Shown: one piece after another, positions 12,788 to 24,188 of the stretch
How positions within the stretch are numbered: position 1 is the first letter of the stretch
How the letters are laid out: each line of letters opens with the position of its first letter
From: Glandiceps talaboti
Lineage: Eukaryota > Hemichordata > Enteropneusta > Spengelidae
Length of the DNA stretch: 64,000 nucleotides
Direction: 5' to 3'
NCBI RefSeq assembly: GCF_964340395.1
Contig: NC_135568.1
Location: forward strand, 20,222,581-20,286,580
The notes under the pieces: generated by a model
Told to the model about the DNA's origin: nothing
The model's database searches: none
The model's input: the letters and a program-made list of their open reading frames with translations, nothing else
Program-made: the position numbers and the translations under genes

Positions 12788-13385
12788 ACACTGTGCATGG
12801 TTAAACATGGAGTTGTGTACATTGCATAGTTAAACATTGAGTTGTGTACACTGCATGGTTAAACATGGAGTTGTGTGCACTGCATGGTTAAACATGGAGT
12901 TGTGTGTACACTGCATGGTTAAACATGGAGTTGTGTGTACACTGCATGGTTAAACATGGAGTTATGTGTACACTGCATGGTTAAACATGGAGTTATGTAC
13001 ACTGCATGGTTAAACATGGAGTTATGTACACTGCATGGTTAAACATGCAGGTGTGTACACTGCATGGTTAGTCCCCGCGGACGAAGTCCAGAACGGGGAC
13101 TTATGGATTGGGTTCCGTCTGTCCGTGCATCCGTGCGTCCATCCGTCTGTCCGTCCGCAGCCGTTTCTTGGAGATGCCTGGACCGATTTTTTTCAAACTT
13201 GGTACAGGGGCAACATGCTATGGCATACATATGCACGCCAATTTGTTTTATGATACGATCCAATATGGCCGCCTAGCAACCATTTAATCATGGAGTTGTG
13301 TACACTGCATGGTTAAACATGGAGTTGTGTGTACACTGCATGGTTAAACATGGAGTTGTGTGTACACTGCATGGTTAAAACAAAG
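12788..13385. repeat. about 30-33-bp minisatellite, interrupted by a mobile element
   Basis: The unit is GTACACTGCATGGTTAAACA followed by TGGAGTTGTGT, with about 12 copies to the left of the GTCCCCGC insertion at 13071 and 3 to its right. The pre-insertion unit can be reconstructed from neighbouring copies. Confidence 0.9.
13071..13284 (+). mobile_element. truncated GTCCCCGC-type dispersed element inside minisatellite
   Basis: It starts GTCCCCGCGGACGAAGTCC, runs through a CCGTC-rich stretch and a conserved region around GGAGATGCCTGGACCGATTTT, and ends near GCCTAGCAACCATTT. It is clearly homologous to the longer copy at 17478-17953 but lacks that copy's 3' half. TTA precedes the element and TTAA follows it where the intact repeat unit has a single TTAA, which suggests a TTA(A) target duplication. 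The short open frames across it are conceptual only. The transposon class is not established. Confidence 0.75.
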
Positions 13386-13401
13386 TTCATACAAAGGTTC
13401 A

Positions 13402-15561
13402 AATAAGTGTATTATACACAACTCCAATAAGTGTATTATACACAATTCCAATAAGTGTATTATACACAATTCCAATAAGTGTATTATACACAATTCCAAT
13501 AAGTGTATTATACACAATTCCAATAAGTGTATTATACACAACTCCAATAAGTGTATTATACACAATTCCAATAAGTGTATTATACACAATTCCAATAAGT
13601 GTATTATACACAATTCCAATAAGTGTATTATACACAATTCCAATAAGTGTATTATACACAACTCCAATAAGTGTATTATACACAATTCCAATAAGTGTAT
13701 TATACACAACTCCAATAAGTGTATTATACACAACTCCAATAAGTGTATTATACACAATTCCAATAAGTGTATTATACACAACTCCAATAAGTGTATTATA
13801 CACAACTCCAATAAGTGTATTATACACAACTCTAATAAGTGTATTATACACAATTCCAATAAGTGTATTATACACAACTCCAATAAATGTATTATACACA
13901 ACTCCAATAAGTGTATTATACACAATTCCAATAAGTGTATTATACACAATTCCAATAAGTGTATTATACACAACTCCAATAAGTGTATTATACACAACTC
14001 CAATAAGTGTATTATACACAACTCCAATAAGTGTATTATACACAACTCCAATAAGTGTATTATACACAACTCCAATAAGTGTATTATACACAACTCCAAT
14101 AAGTGTATTATACACAACTCCAATAAGTGTATTATACACAATTCCAATAAGTGTATTATACACAACTCCAATAAGTGTATTATACACAACTCCAATAAGT
14201 GTATTATACATAACTCTAATAAGTGTATTATACACAATTCCAATAAGTGTATTATACACAGTTCCAATAAGTGTATTATACACAACTCTAATAAGTGTAT
14301 TATACATAACTCTAATAAGTGTATTATACATAACTCCAATAAGTGTATTATACATAACTCCAATAAGTGTATTATACACAATTCCAATAAGTGTATTATA
14401 CACAACTCTAATAAGTGTATTATACATAACTCTAATAAGTGTATTATACATAACTCCAATAAGTGTATTATACACAATTCCAATAAGTGTATTATACACA
14501 ACTCTAATAAGTGTATTATACATAACTCTAATAAGTGTATTATACACAACTCCAATAAGTGTATTATACACAACTCCAATAAGTGTATTATACACAACTC
14601 CAATAAGTGTATTATACACAACTCCAATAAGTGTATTATACACAACTCCAATAAGTGTATTATACACAACTCTAATAAGTGTATTATACACAATTCCAAT
14701 AAGTGTATTGTACACAATTCCAATAAGTGTATTATACACAACTCCAATAAGTGTACTATACACAATTCCAATAAGTGTACTATACACAACTCCAATAAGT
14801 GTATTATACACAATTCCAATAAGTGTACTATACACAATTCCAATAAGTGTATTATACACAACTCCAATAAGTGTATTATACACAACTCTAATAAGTGTAT
14901 TATACACAATTCTAATAGGTGTATTATACACAATTCCAATAAGTGTATTATACACAACTCCAATAAGTGTATTATACACAACTCCAATAAGTATATTATA
15001 CACAACTCCAATAAGTGTATTATACACAATTCCAATAAGTGTATTATACACAACTCCAATAAGTGTATTATACATAACTCTAATAAGTGTATTATACACA
15101 ATTCCAATAAGTGTATTATACACAACTCCAATAAGTGTATTATACATAACTCCAATAAGTGTATTATACACAACTCCAATAAGTGTATTATACACAATTC
15201 CAATAAGTGTATTATACACAACTCCAATAAATGTATTATACACAACTCCAATAAGTGTATTATACACAATTCCAATAAGTGTATTATACACAACTCTAAT
15301 AAGTGTATTATACACAACTCCAATAAGTGTATTATACACAATTCCAATAAGTGTATTATACACAACTCCAATAAGTGTATTATACATAACTCTAATAAGT
15401 GTATTATACATAACTCCAATAAGTGTATTATACACAACTCTAATAAGTGTATTATACACAACTCCAATAAGTGTATTATACACAATTCCAATAAGTGTAT
15501 TATACACAATTCTAATAAGTGTATTATACACAACTCCAATAAGTGTATTATACACAATTCC
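13402..15561. repeat. 24-bp minisatellite, exactly 90 units
   Basis: The unit is AATAAGTGTATTATACACAA plus (C/T)T(C/T)C. The first unit begins at 13402 and the first base past the array is 15562: 2160 = 90 x 24 with no net indel. The unit lacks CpG. TGTATTATACA is a near-palindrome in every unit. Open frames of 700+ codons (SNKCIIHN on +, LLELCIIH and IGVVYNTL on -) are artefacts of an 8-codon unit that lacks stops in several frames. Confidence 0.95.
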
Positions 15562-15724
15562 AATAATATGCATTGTTCACTGTCTGCAATGTTCTTATTC
15601 TCATGAAAAAGTCTTGTGATGTTTGGAATTTGTAAAGTCTTAAGTCATGTGACTATTTTTAGATGACATTGTTTTCAGGTAAAATGAAATGTTTTGTGGC
15701 GTAACAAGCTATTTATATAGTGTC

Positions 15725-15968
15725 AAAATATCCTACAAACCCAACTATTCCATGTTGACTTGTAAAATATCCTACAAACCTAACTATTCCATGTTGATGT
15801 GTAAAATATCCTACAAACCCAACTATTCCATGTTGACTTGTAAAATATCCTACAAACCTAACTATTCCATGTTGATGTGTAAAATATCCTACAAACCTAA
15901 CTATTCTGTGTTGATGTGTAAAATATCCTACAAACCTAACTATTCCATGTTGATGTGTAAAATATCCA
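15725..15968. repeat. 39-bp minisatellite, about 6 copies
   Basis: The unit is AAAATATCCTACAAACCTAA followed by CTATTCCATGTTGATGTGT, with TTGACTTGT and TTGATGTGT alternating in the left part. The end is truncated at AAAATATCCAACAG. Confidence 0.9.
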
Positions 15969-16283
15969 ACAGATATCCTGACTGTTGATTCACATTTTAG
16001 TTTTATGTTGTTCCTGCTACTAACACATCCTTGCTAAGTTGCTATGAATATGCTTGAAATTTATTGGATTTTTAAGGAAAATGTTGTTTATGAAAACTCT
16101 TCAACAAGTGTTGACACAAATATGATATGAAACTATTTTTAAAAGTGATACCTTTGATCCTAGGGAAGGTGACATTTACATGAAAATTAAGAAAAAGCAA
16201 TGACTTTGGTCCAAAAGTTTAGGAGGAGGAGGAGAAGTAACAAGGTTTTAAAAAGATCAAGAGGTGTAGGTAGATGAGTTGAA

Positions 16284-16319
16284 AGGTCAAAGGTTAGATG
16301 AGTTGAAGGTCAAAGGTTA
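16284..16319 (+). promoter_or_regulatory. two tandem DR1-like nuclear-receptor motifs
   Basis: AGGTCAAAGGTTA occurs at 16284-16296 and again at 16307-16319, each an AGGTCA half-site, one spacer base and an AGGTTA half-site. The local duplication made both. DR1 sites bind HNF4/RXR-type receptors in animals; function here is inferred only. Confidence 0.3.
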
Positions 16320-17350
16320 GAATAGACAAAGCTGGGATGCTATCCAATCAGTGATGTGTCACAAAGATCAAACCTATCAATCATTATCAAGACTCCAAAC
16401 ATGTGACACTGATTTCAACTGGTTTTGAATTGTGTCTATGGTATGTGTCTTGATCATTTTTTCAGTGAGTTCACTAAATGTGACAAATTATTTAGTGGTT
16501 TATTATCTTGAAAGTGGTTAGTACTAGGTGGCTGTTTCTTATAACATGTCTAGTCACATCTAGTCAACTTACTTCACTATGCTGAATAATTGCCACGGCA
16601 GCCATTTTTTGTTGTGAAGACAACAATGTTGCCCTGACAAACTTTGTAAAAATATTAACTTATATGCTCACTAGCATATGTATTATGATGTAGTCTGAAT
16701 GCCAACATGGTATTCATAAAGAGAGATGTTGAGATTGGATGAAATATAGCACTAGACTAACTGTGATGCAAGTAATCACTGTACATAGTTATAATATAAT
16801 AACTATAACTTGATTTTTAATTTATACAATAATGTTATCATGGCTTCCTACTTTTGAAAAATCAATGTGAAACAACACTAAAAGAGTCTACATGTTTGTA
16901 ACTCTACATTGCAAAAAGCTAAAAAAAAATGTGTTTAAAAATGTTGTCATTATACAAACAATAACAAACATTTACATTATTTATTAATCTTCTGCAACTT
17001 ATTGAGTTACAAACAAGGACTTTGTCACTGTTGTGTTACATTGATTTTTCATGTAGGATGCCATAATAACATCTTAAAAATTAAAAATACAAAATAAATA
17101 GCCAATCCTCATCCATATGGCCACTTATCTTCTTCTTTTTTATACATTGACAACTCTATCTATGGTGTAACTATGCTAGGCTGATTATGAGTGGATACAG
17201 CAAACCACTGACAATAATTAAGTTAGTATAAAATATTATTAGTTTCTGTTAACAGCTGCTGTGTCACACTTGATAAATCAGACATGGGGTTGGGTGTCCT
17301 TATCTGACCCATTTCTTATTTACAGGTCATCATAAAACAGAATATATTTG

Positions 17351-17363
17351 GTTACCTAGCAAC
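17351..17363. promoter_or_regulatory. candidate RFX X-box
   Basis: GTTACCTAGCAAC fits GTNRCC-N1-RGYAAC exactly. No transcript start is visible nearby. Confidence 0.35.
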
Positions 17364-17477
17364 AGTACTTGAATGAGGTCACCCTTTGTTCAATTCATCA
17401 AGTATTACATGTAACTTTCCATGAGAAATTAAACAGATGTCAATGAGTATGATGCAGAATGACTACTTCATTAATTA

Positions 17478-17953
17478 GTCCCCGCCGGACAAAGTCCGGG
17501 ATGGGGACTTATGGATTGGGTTCCGTCTGTCCGTGAGTCCGTCCATCTGTCCGTCTGTCCGCAGCCATTTCTTGGAGATGCCTGGACCGATTTTTTCCAA
17601 ACTTGGTACAGTGGCAACATACAATGGCATACATATGCACGTTAATTTGTTTCATGATACGATCCAATATGGCCACCTAGCAGCCATTTTGTTTGCAAAT
17701 TTTCCCTGTCTAAAGCCATAACTCAGACATGCTTGAACAGATCTCATTCAAAGTAGGTATTAGGACAGTGATGTGCATATACATTTTCGTCGTGATACGA
17801 TCCCCCATACCCGACCCATCCTTTATTGTTGTAGGCATGTTCCATGTCCAACAAGCAGACACAACATATCTAAGTCTGTTTGATTTAGGTTCACAAGTGT
17901 TGTTGCGTGATCAGAGTAGTGATAATTCCCTAAAACCCAATCATAGCGGGGAT
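17478..17953 (+). mobile_element. longer GTCCCCGC-type dispersed element
   Basis: It starts GTCCCCGCCGGACAAAGTCC, where GCCGGAC/GTCCGGG form a small terminal hairpin, and ends AGCGGGGAT. The two ends are therefore short inverted repeats (GTCCCCGC/GCGGGGA). It shares the CCGTCTGTCCG stretch, the CCTGGACCGATTTTTT segment and the ATACGATCCAATATGGCC segment with the copy at 13071. No intact transposase is visible, so it looks non-autonomous. Confidence 0.75.
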
Positions 17954-18320
17954 AATGTCATTCTCAATGACTTGTTTCACCTGACAAACAATTGCAAACT
18001 TTTTGTGGTGGTGTTTTTTGGCAAGTAACATGAAAGATATAAAGGCTACTAAGCGTAGTATTAATTTGATTGAAATAAAAAGTAACACTCTGGACAAAAT
18101 GTAATAAATAAGATCTCTTACCAGAAATGAACTGTTGGAGTAATTCTTGTCATATAGAAAGATAAATTTTCTGTCCACTAGATTTTATTGTCAATTTTAT
18201 TGTACAAATTAATGACAGACATAATGAAATGACTATGCACTTTTCAGTGCTGAGTGAGTCCTTCCATTCATATTATGAGCCATAACAATAACATAGCATC
18301 ATTGTTTTGTTGTATACCAA
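17954..18320. other. unique spacer
   Basis: No supported gene; AT-rich sequence between the mobile element and the next array. Confidence 0.45.
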
Positions 18321-18324
18321 CTTT

Positions 18325-19262
18325 TTCTATAGCTCTGCCAGATAACTGCTTTCTATAGCTCTGCCAGATAACTGTTTTCTATAGCTGTGCCAAATAACTG
18401 TTTTCTATAGCTCTGCCAGATAACTGTTTTCTCTAGCTCTGCCAAATAACTGTTTTCTATAGCTCTGCCAAATAACTGTTTTCTATAGCTCTGCCAGATA
18501 ACTGCTTTCTATAGCTCTGCCAGATAACTGCTTTCTATAGCTCTGCCAGATAACTGTTTTCTATAGCTGTGCCAAATAACTGTTTTCTATAGCTCTGCCA
18601 GATAACTGTTTTCTCTAGCTCTGCCAAATAACTGTTTTCTATAGCTCTGCCAAATAACTGTTTTCTATAGCTCTGCCAGATAACTGTTTTCTATAGCTCT
18701 GCCAGATAACTGCTTTCTATAGCTCTGCCAGATAACTGCTTTCTATAGCTCTGCCAGATAACTGTTTTCTGTAGCTCTGCCAGATAACTGTTTTCTATAG
18801 CTCTGCCAAATAACTGCTTTCTGTAGCTCTGCCAGATAACTGTTTTCTATAGCTCTGCCAGATAACTGTTTTCTATAGCTCTGCCAGATAACTGTTTTCT
18901 ATAGCTCTGCCAGATAACTATTTTTATAGCTCTGCCAGATAACTGTTTTCTATAGCTCTGCCAGATAACTGTTTTCTATAGCTCTGCCAGATAACTGTTT
19001 TCTGTAGCTCTGCCAGATAACTATTTTCTATAGCTCTGCCAGATAACTGTTTTCTGTAGCTCTGCCAGATAACTGTTTTCTGTAGCTCTGCCAGATAACT
19101 GTTTTCTGTAGCTCTGCCAGATAACTGTTTTCTATAGCTCTGCCAGATAACTGTTTTCTATAGCTCTGCCAGATAACTGCTTTCTGTAGCTCTGCCAGAT
19201 AACTGTTTTCTGTAGCTCTGCCAGATAACTGTTTTCTATAGCTCTGCCAAATAACTGTTTTC
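18325..19262. repeat. 26-bp minisatellite, about 36 copies
   Basis: The unit is CTGCCAGATAACTGTTTTCT followed by ATAGCT. Frequent variants are CCAAATAAC, ACTGCTTTC and CTGTAGCT. One unit has lost bases (ACTATTTTTATAGCT near 18920). Part of the left half is duplicated as a block (GCTGTGCCAAATAACTG and CTCTAGCTCTGCC recur in the same order). Confidence 0.92.
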
Positions 19263-19535
19263 ATATCTAGATTTTTATTCTAATCGTAACTTTGAAGTAC
19301 CATAGGTAATTAATGTGCAAATGAGGTAATTAATATGCAATTATAAGATTTGATGATGTCGAACATTATCTCGATCAGATTTTAATTTTAATTTAATTCA
19401 ATTATTTCAATTTTTATGACTGTTGCAGTACATAATCATTTCAAATGTGAATTGTCATCCCCAAAGCACCATCAGATTATTGATTTTTAGCACAACTGAA
19501 CTGATAAGGTTCAATAGTGCTATAGGCATGACAAA

Positions 19536-19537
<2 letters not shown>
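19263..19537. other. unique AT-rich spacer
   Basis: Nothing supported beyond a short ATTAATTTGCAAAT-like doublet near 19308-19340. Confidence 0.4.

Positions 19538-19590
<53 letters not shown>
19538..19590. repeat. (TG)n microsatellite
   Basis: About 26 uninterrupted TG dinucleotides. Confidence 0.95.
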
Positions 19591-19594
<4 letters not shown>

Positions 19595-19599
19595 CAACT

Positions 19600-20480
19600 T
19601 AAGTCAAAAACTGCTGACTTTTGGTCAAAAAAATTAAAATCAAAATCAAAATCAGTCTGAAATTTGGAGGGTACAGTTTTAAGTGTGTTTAAATTAAGAT
19701 TTGTTCATGACATGATGATCCCATCAGTGATATGCAAATTAGGGCTAAAAATGTGTCTTTTTGGTCAGAAATCTGTAATTCCAAAACTACCGAGAAGATT
19801 GGGCTGAAATTTCATGGGGATGCACGTCGGGATGTATAGATGAAGTATTAAGCATATAATAATCTCATCAGTGATATACGAATTAGGTGTAAAAATGGGA
19901 ATTTTGGTCAAAAAGTTATATCTCAAAAAGTACTTGGTCAGTGAGACTGAAACTTGATGAGATGTTTCTAGAAGTGTTATTCTGCAGATTTTCTTGAAAA
20001 GATTTTTGACACAATTGGCCCTAGCAACCATGATGACCATGCCCCTGCCAACAACCAAATGGCAGTATATTTTGGTTGAATATCATCTGGTAGGCAAGTG
20101 AGTAAACATTTTTTTAACGTATGCAAATATCCCTAGCAACCATGACCACGCCCATTGCAAAAGCCAAATGGTGGTTTATTTCACAAAGATAACAGGGATT
20201 CTTAGACAAGTGAACAAATATTCAAAAAGTGTATGCAAATTTGCCTAGCAACAAGACTACACCCATGACAAAAGCCAAATGATCACAGATATTGCGAAAA
20301 TGATTACAGAGATTAAGAGACAAATGAATAAACATTCAAAAAATGTATGTAAATGTGCCTAGCAACAAGACTACGCCCATAGCAACAGCCAAATGGTCGC
20401 GTATATTGCAAAGATAACAACTGGGTTGGATAGGCAACTGGATAATCATTCAGCAATTGAACACATTCCTAGCATGGGTC
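19600..20480. repeat. degenerate dispersed repeat rich in CCTAGCAAC
   Basis: The left part has two diverged copies, of roughly 150 bp, of a module with ATCAGTGATATGCAAATTAG and GGTCAAAAAG. The right part has four copies, about 110 bp each, of a module with TATGCAAAT, CCTAGCAAC, CACGCCCAT and AGCCAAATGG. The second module reappears at 37478-37545, so it is a dispersed family rather than a simple tandem array. Confidence 0.7.
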
Positions 20481-20499
20481 TGCATGTGGGTAAACATTT

Positions 20500-20951
20500 A
20501 ATAAAAAAAATGTTCAGTTGTGCTACCACAGGGAGCTCAGGTCAGTTAGTTTTGTTTACAAATATAAACAAACAAACAAAACACAAATAAACAAACAAAA
20601 ACAAATAAACCAGTGATCAAACAAACAAAAACAAAAAACCCCAAAATAAACCGACAAATGAGTCAATAAATACATGAGTAAACAACAACAAACACACTAA
20701 CCCCCCCCCCCCCCTTGCGCAATGCGGCTGGGGGGGGGGGGTAGTGTTTGTTTGTTCATTGGTTTGTTGTCGTTTACCCATGTATGTATCTACTAATTCG
20801 TTGATTTATTTTGTTTGTTTTTGTTTGTTTGTTTTCTTGTCTATTTGTTTGTGTTTTGTTTGTTTGTTTGTTTGTTTGTATTTGTAAACAAAACTAACTG
20901 AGCCTGAGCTCCCTGTGGTGCTACAGCGCCATTGGCGCTATTTTTTTTATG
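20500..20951. mobile_element. foldback (long inverted repeat) element with C14/G12 apex
   Basis: The left arm starts with ATAAAAAAAAT and runs through GGGAGCTCAGGTCAGTTAG and TTTGTTTACAAATATAAAC to a run of 14 C (20701-20714). The right arm mirrors it from a run of 12 G (20730-20741) through TTTGTAAACAAAACTAACTG and GAGCTCCCTGTGGTGCTAC to ATTTTTTTTAT. The arms look about 75-80 percent alike over roughly 200 bp. The loop is only 15 bases and contains TTGCGCAA. The right tip carries GCGCCATTGGCGC, which the left tip has lost. No coding capacity; it resembles a foldback-type MITE. Confidence 0.8.
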
Positions 20952-21364
20952 GTGTTATATAACTTTGGATGAAGATAACTACTAGAAAGCAACCAAATAC
21001 AGATGTCCACCTAGGAATTTTGAAATCTACAGAAAAAATGGTTTTAGAAAAGTAATTAATTGTGTTTCTACTTTGGGGTATATATCATATCAAGATTAAT
21101 GTGTATGTAATGTTTTTAACAAGTGATATGATGATCATAGCATTGACCATGGAATCAACAGTTGATATGTAGAAATCATAAATATTTTGAGAGACAATTA
21201 GTCAAAGATTGAAATCTTACTTCCTTGACAAAAGTTACGGACATAATTGTTAGTGTTTTTGTTTTTGAAAAATAAAGACAAGATTAATTTTGTATTAAAA
21301 TACACATGAAGGAATGTGTATTTGTAGAAACAATTTCTAGTTGAATTTAATACAAGAAGTTTTA
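20952..21364. other. spacer ending in hAT target site
   Basis: Unique AT-rich sequence. Its last six bases, GTTTTA (21359-21364), are the left copy of the target duplication of the next element. Confidence 0.5.
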
Positions 21365-22680
21365 CAGGGTTCGCACGGTCCTGGAAAACCCTGGAAAACC
21401 CTGGAATTTCAAACCCTCCCTGGAAAGCCCTGGAAAACCCTGGAAAAATGCGCCCTACCCCTGGAAAACCCTGGAAAATGATCATGTATAATCGATCAAT
21501 TAATATTGACGATCGTCATGTCTGTGCTCGAGCCACCCATTCATATGATTCTGAATCTCGTAAATGTGAAATTGCGAAAATATTTTCAAAGTCTTTCGCC
21601 ACGCCGATTGAACCCAGACAGTCAAGCGATCGTTCCACGAGACACTTTGCCCCACAGACCGTGCCTATTAGTTGAATGGGCGCCGCAGTGTTTCTTTTGA
21701 TCTTGCATATATTGCTACTCCATACATCTCCCCGTCGTCATTTCAGGGACATGATATTGTAACAGTCCCGGCCGCGCCGGGGTAACATGTACCTTGGAGG
21801 AATTATCCTCCAAGCATGTACAGTAGGTCTGTTAACAAGATTATCGTAACACTGTAGCGAGTATCAACGCATCATCAACCTCGATTAGAAATTGTTACAA
21901 GTTCGGCGCACTAGTCGACTGATACTACAAGATAGGGCTGGGGCCTAGAGAAGTGCAGTTGAATTTCCGGGTTGTGGAAGTACAGTTGTGACTTTTATTT
22001 CGTCGATAAATGGGTATTTGTGTTACATGTTCTAAAAGAATAACTACTGTTTTATGTTGTCGGTACAGTAACATTCGTCAATGGTCAAGTTAAGTTGAAA
22101 TCGCGATGTTCCGCAACTCGTGGCATCCGTACATAAACATCGAGACGCAAGCGATGAATGTATTCAGTTATTCATAGCTCGAAATTTCGTTACGTAAATG
22201 ACGTTTTTATTCAAAATTTTGAAGAAAAAAAAATTATTTTAGGTGGCTTATAAATCTAGTAACATCAAACCATACAATAACGAGGACAAACTTTAGTTTT
22301 TGATTTATTTTTCTGGATATGTCTGAATTAGACTGACGAATGCTGCGACTCAATCTTACACGATCAATGCACCAACTTGACGAAACGGCTACTTAGGGGG
22401 TAGGACAGAGGTTTCTCCGTTAATCTTAGCGTGTAAACGTGGTTTTGAAACCAATATCTTGTATAGTGTCGATTGTCTTTAAAATGTTTTGTGACATATT
22501 ATGGGAACTGTTGTTGATTTTTCTCATCCACATCAGACAATTAGATGTCATTCAAAAAATATACTTTAGTGTCAACACCCCTGGAAAATGTCCAAAATCA
22601 ATATGAATACCCCTGGAAAACTGACGAAAAACCCCTGGAAAGTCCTGGAATTTTGTTTTGCTTTAAGTGTACGAACCCTG
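21365..22680. mobile_element. hAT-like non-autonomous DNA transposon, 1316 bp
   Basis: The left end CAGGGTTCGCACGG and the right end (reverse complement CAGGGTTCGTACAC) match at 11 of the first 12 bases. Both are flanked directly by GTTTTA (21359-21364 and 22681-22686), a perfect 6-bp target duplication. CAGGG ends are typical of hAT elements; most hATs duplicate 8 bp, so 6 bp is a variant. Both ends are packed with CCTGGAAAA motifs in the same orientation. The interior is richer in GC and CpG than its surroundings and has a 9-bp-stem hairpin CTTGGAGGA-ATTA-TCCTCCAAG. No transposase is visible; open frames up to 95 codons across the ends reflect the CCTGGAAAA motif. Confidence 0.85.
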
Positions 22681-22686
22681 GTTTTA

Positions 22687-22962
22687 GTTAGATCTCCATT
22701 TGAGAACTGAATAGTCCTGCTTGCAGACAGGATACTAGTTGAGAAGGGAGAGACAATTACTCCATCTACAGACGGTGTACGGGTTGAGAAGGGAGAGACA
22801 ATTGTTTGAATTGAGTCCTGAATTACAGGATTAAGAACTGAAATGATGCTGAGAAAGAAATTGAAGTTTGAAATTAATTTTGTGAAGAGCTGTGTGACTT
22901 GAAATTGTCATGATGTGTTTTTATGAAATTGACACCTAATGTGACCTTGAGTTGTTACTATT
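22687..22962. other. spacer with a short tandem duplication
   Basis: GTTGAGAAGGGAGAGACAAT occurs twice, about 52 bp apart (22738 and 22790), with related flanks (CAGACAGGATACTA and CAGACGGTGTACGG). Confidence 0.6.
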
Positions 22963-23860
22963 TGTAGACATGGCCTCTACATACTATATGCATGGTTAGT
23001 GCTATTTCTAGGACTGTAGACATGGCCTCTACATACTATATGCATGGTTAGTGCTATTTCTAGGACTGTAGACATGGCCTCTACATACTATATGCATGGT
23101 TAGTGCTGTTTCTAGGACTGTAGACATGGCCTCTACATACTATATGCATGGTTAGTGCTATTTCTAGGACTGTGTAGACATGTCCTCTACATACTATATG
23201 CATGGTTAGTGCTGTTTCTAGGACTGTAGACATATCCTCTACATACTATATGCATGGTTAGTGCTATTTCTAGGACTGTAGACATGGCCTCTACATACTA
23301 TATGCATAGTTAGTGCTATTTCTAGGACTGTAGACATGGCCTCTACATACTATATGCATGGTTAGTGCTATTTCTAGGACTGTGTAGACATATCCTCTAC
23401 ATACTATATGCATGGTTAGTGCTATTTCTAGGACTGTAGACATGGCCTCTACATACTATATGCATGGTTAGTGCTATTTCTAGGACTGTAGACATGTCCT
23501 CTACATACTATATGCATGGTTAGTGCTATTTCTAGGACTGTAGACATGGCCTCTACATACTATATGCATGGTTAGTGCTATTTCTAGGACTGTGTAGACA
23601 TGTCCTCTACATACTATATGCATGGTTAGTGCTATTTCTAGGACTGTAGACATGGCCTCTACATACTATATGCATAGTTAGTGCTATTTCTAGGACTGTA
23701 GACATATCCTCTACATACTATATGCATGGTTAGTGCTATTTCTAGGACTGTGTAGACATGTCCTCTACATACTATATGCATGGTTAGTGCTATTTCTAGG
23801 ACTGTAGACATGGCCTCTACATACTATATGCATGGTTAGTGCTATTTCTAGGACTGTAGC
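22963..23860. repeat. 52-bp minisatellite, 17 copies
   Basis: The unit is TGTAGACATGGCCTCTACAT followed by ACTATATGCATGGTTAGTGC and TATTTCTAGGAC. Four units carry an extra TG (GACTGTGTAGACAT). GGCCTC alternates with GTCCTC and ATCCTC, and CTATTTC with CTGTTTC. TGTAGACATGGCCTCTACAT is itself an imperfect palindrome. Confidence 0.93.
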
Positions 23861-24188
23861 TGTAGTAAGACTCAGTACTACTGTCATCTTTCTCACTTCA
23901 TGCTAGGACAGTGACCCCATTCTCACCTTTGACCTCTGGCTCATTACTGAGGACTTGATGAAATGGACTATTAGACTGATTTAGTTATTCTTAGGTGACT
24001 TTTACTGTACTTACAACTTTCAGATTTTTTAAATTTTGAGGTTAGCTGGACTTTTTAAATGGAGTAATCTATAATTAATTAATACTGGTACATAGATACT
24101 ATTTTACATTATGAGTCAGCATTTGTATTGACTTGGTACCAACCTATATTTTAGATCTTAACATTGACAATAATTGTGTTTTAATACT
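23861..24188. other. unique spacer
   Basis: Nothing supported; AT-rich with no repeats of note. Confidence 0.45.

Larger units (their letters stand above)
15990..17477. other. unique spacer with candidate nuclear-receptor and RFX motifs
   Basis: No gene is supported. It contains two tandem DR1-like motifs at 16284-16319 and an X-box at 17351-17363, listed separately. Confidence 0.5.

Noticed and set aside
13035-13276. Frames of about 70 codons with VRPSVCPS-type runs
   Set aside because: They lie across the GTCCCCGC mobile element. The same conceptual peptide appears in the second copy with frame differences.
13344-15619. Open frames of 700+ codons in the 24-bp array
   Set aside because: Four frames are open at once over the same units, which fits a stop-free tandem unit rather than a gene.
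21198-21485. Minus-strand frame with FQGFPG and FPGF repeats as a structural protein
   Set aside because: The repeats are the CCTGGAAAA motifs of the hAT-like element end.
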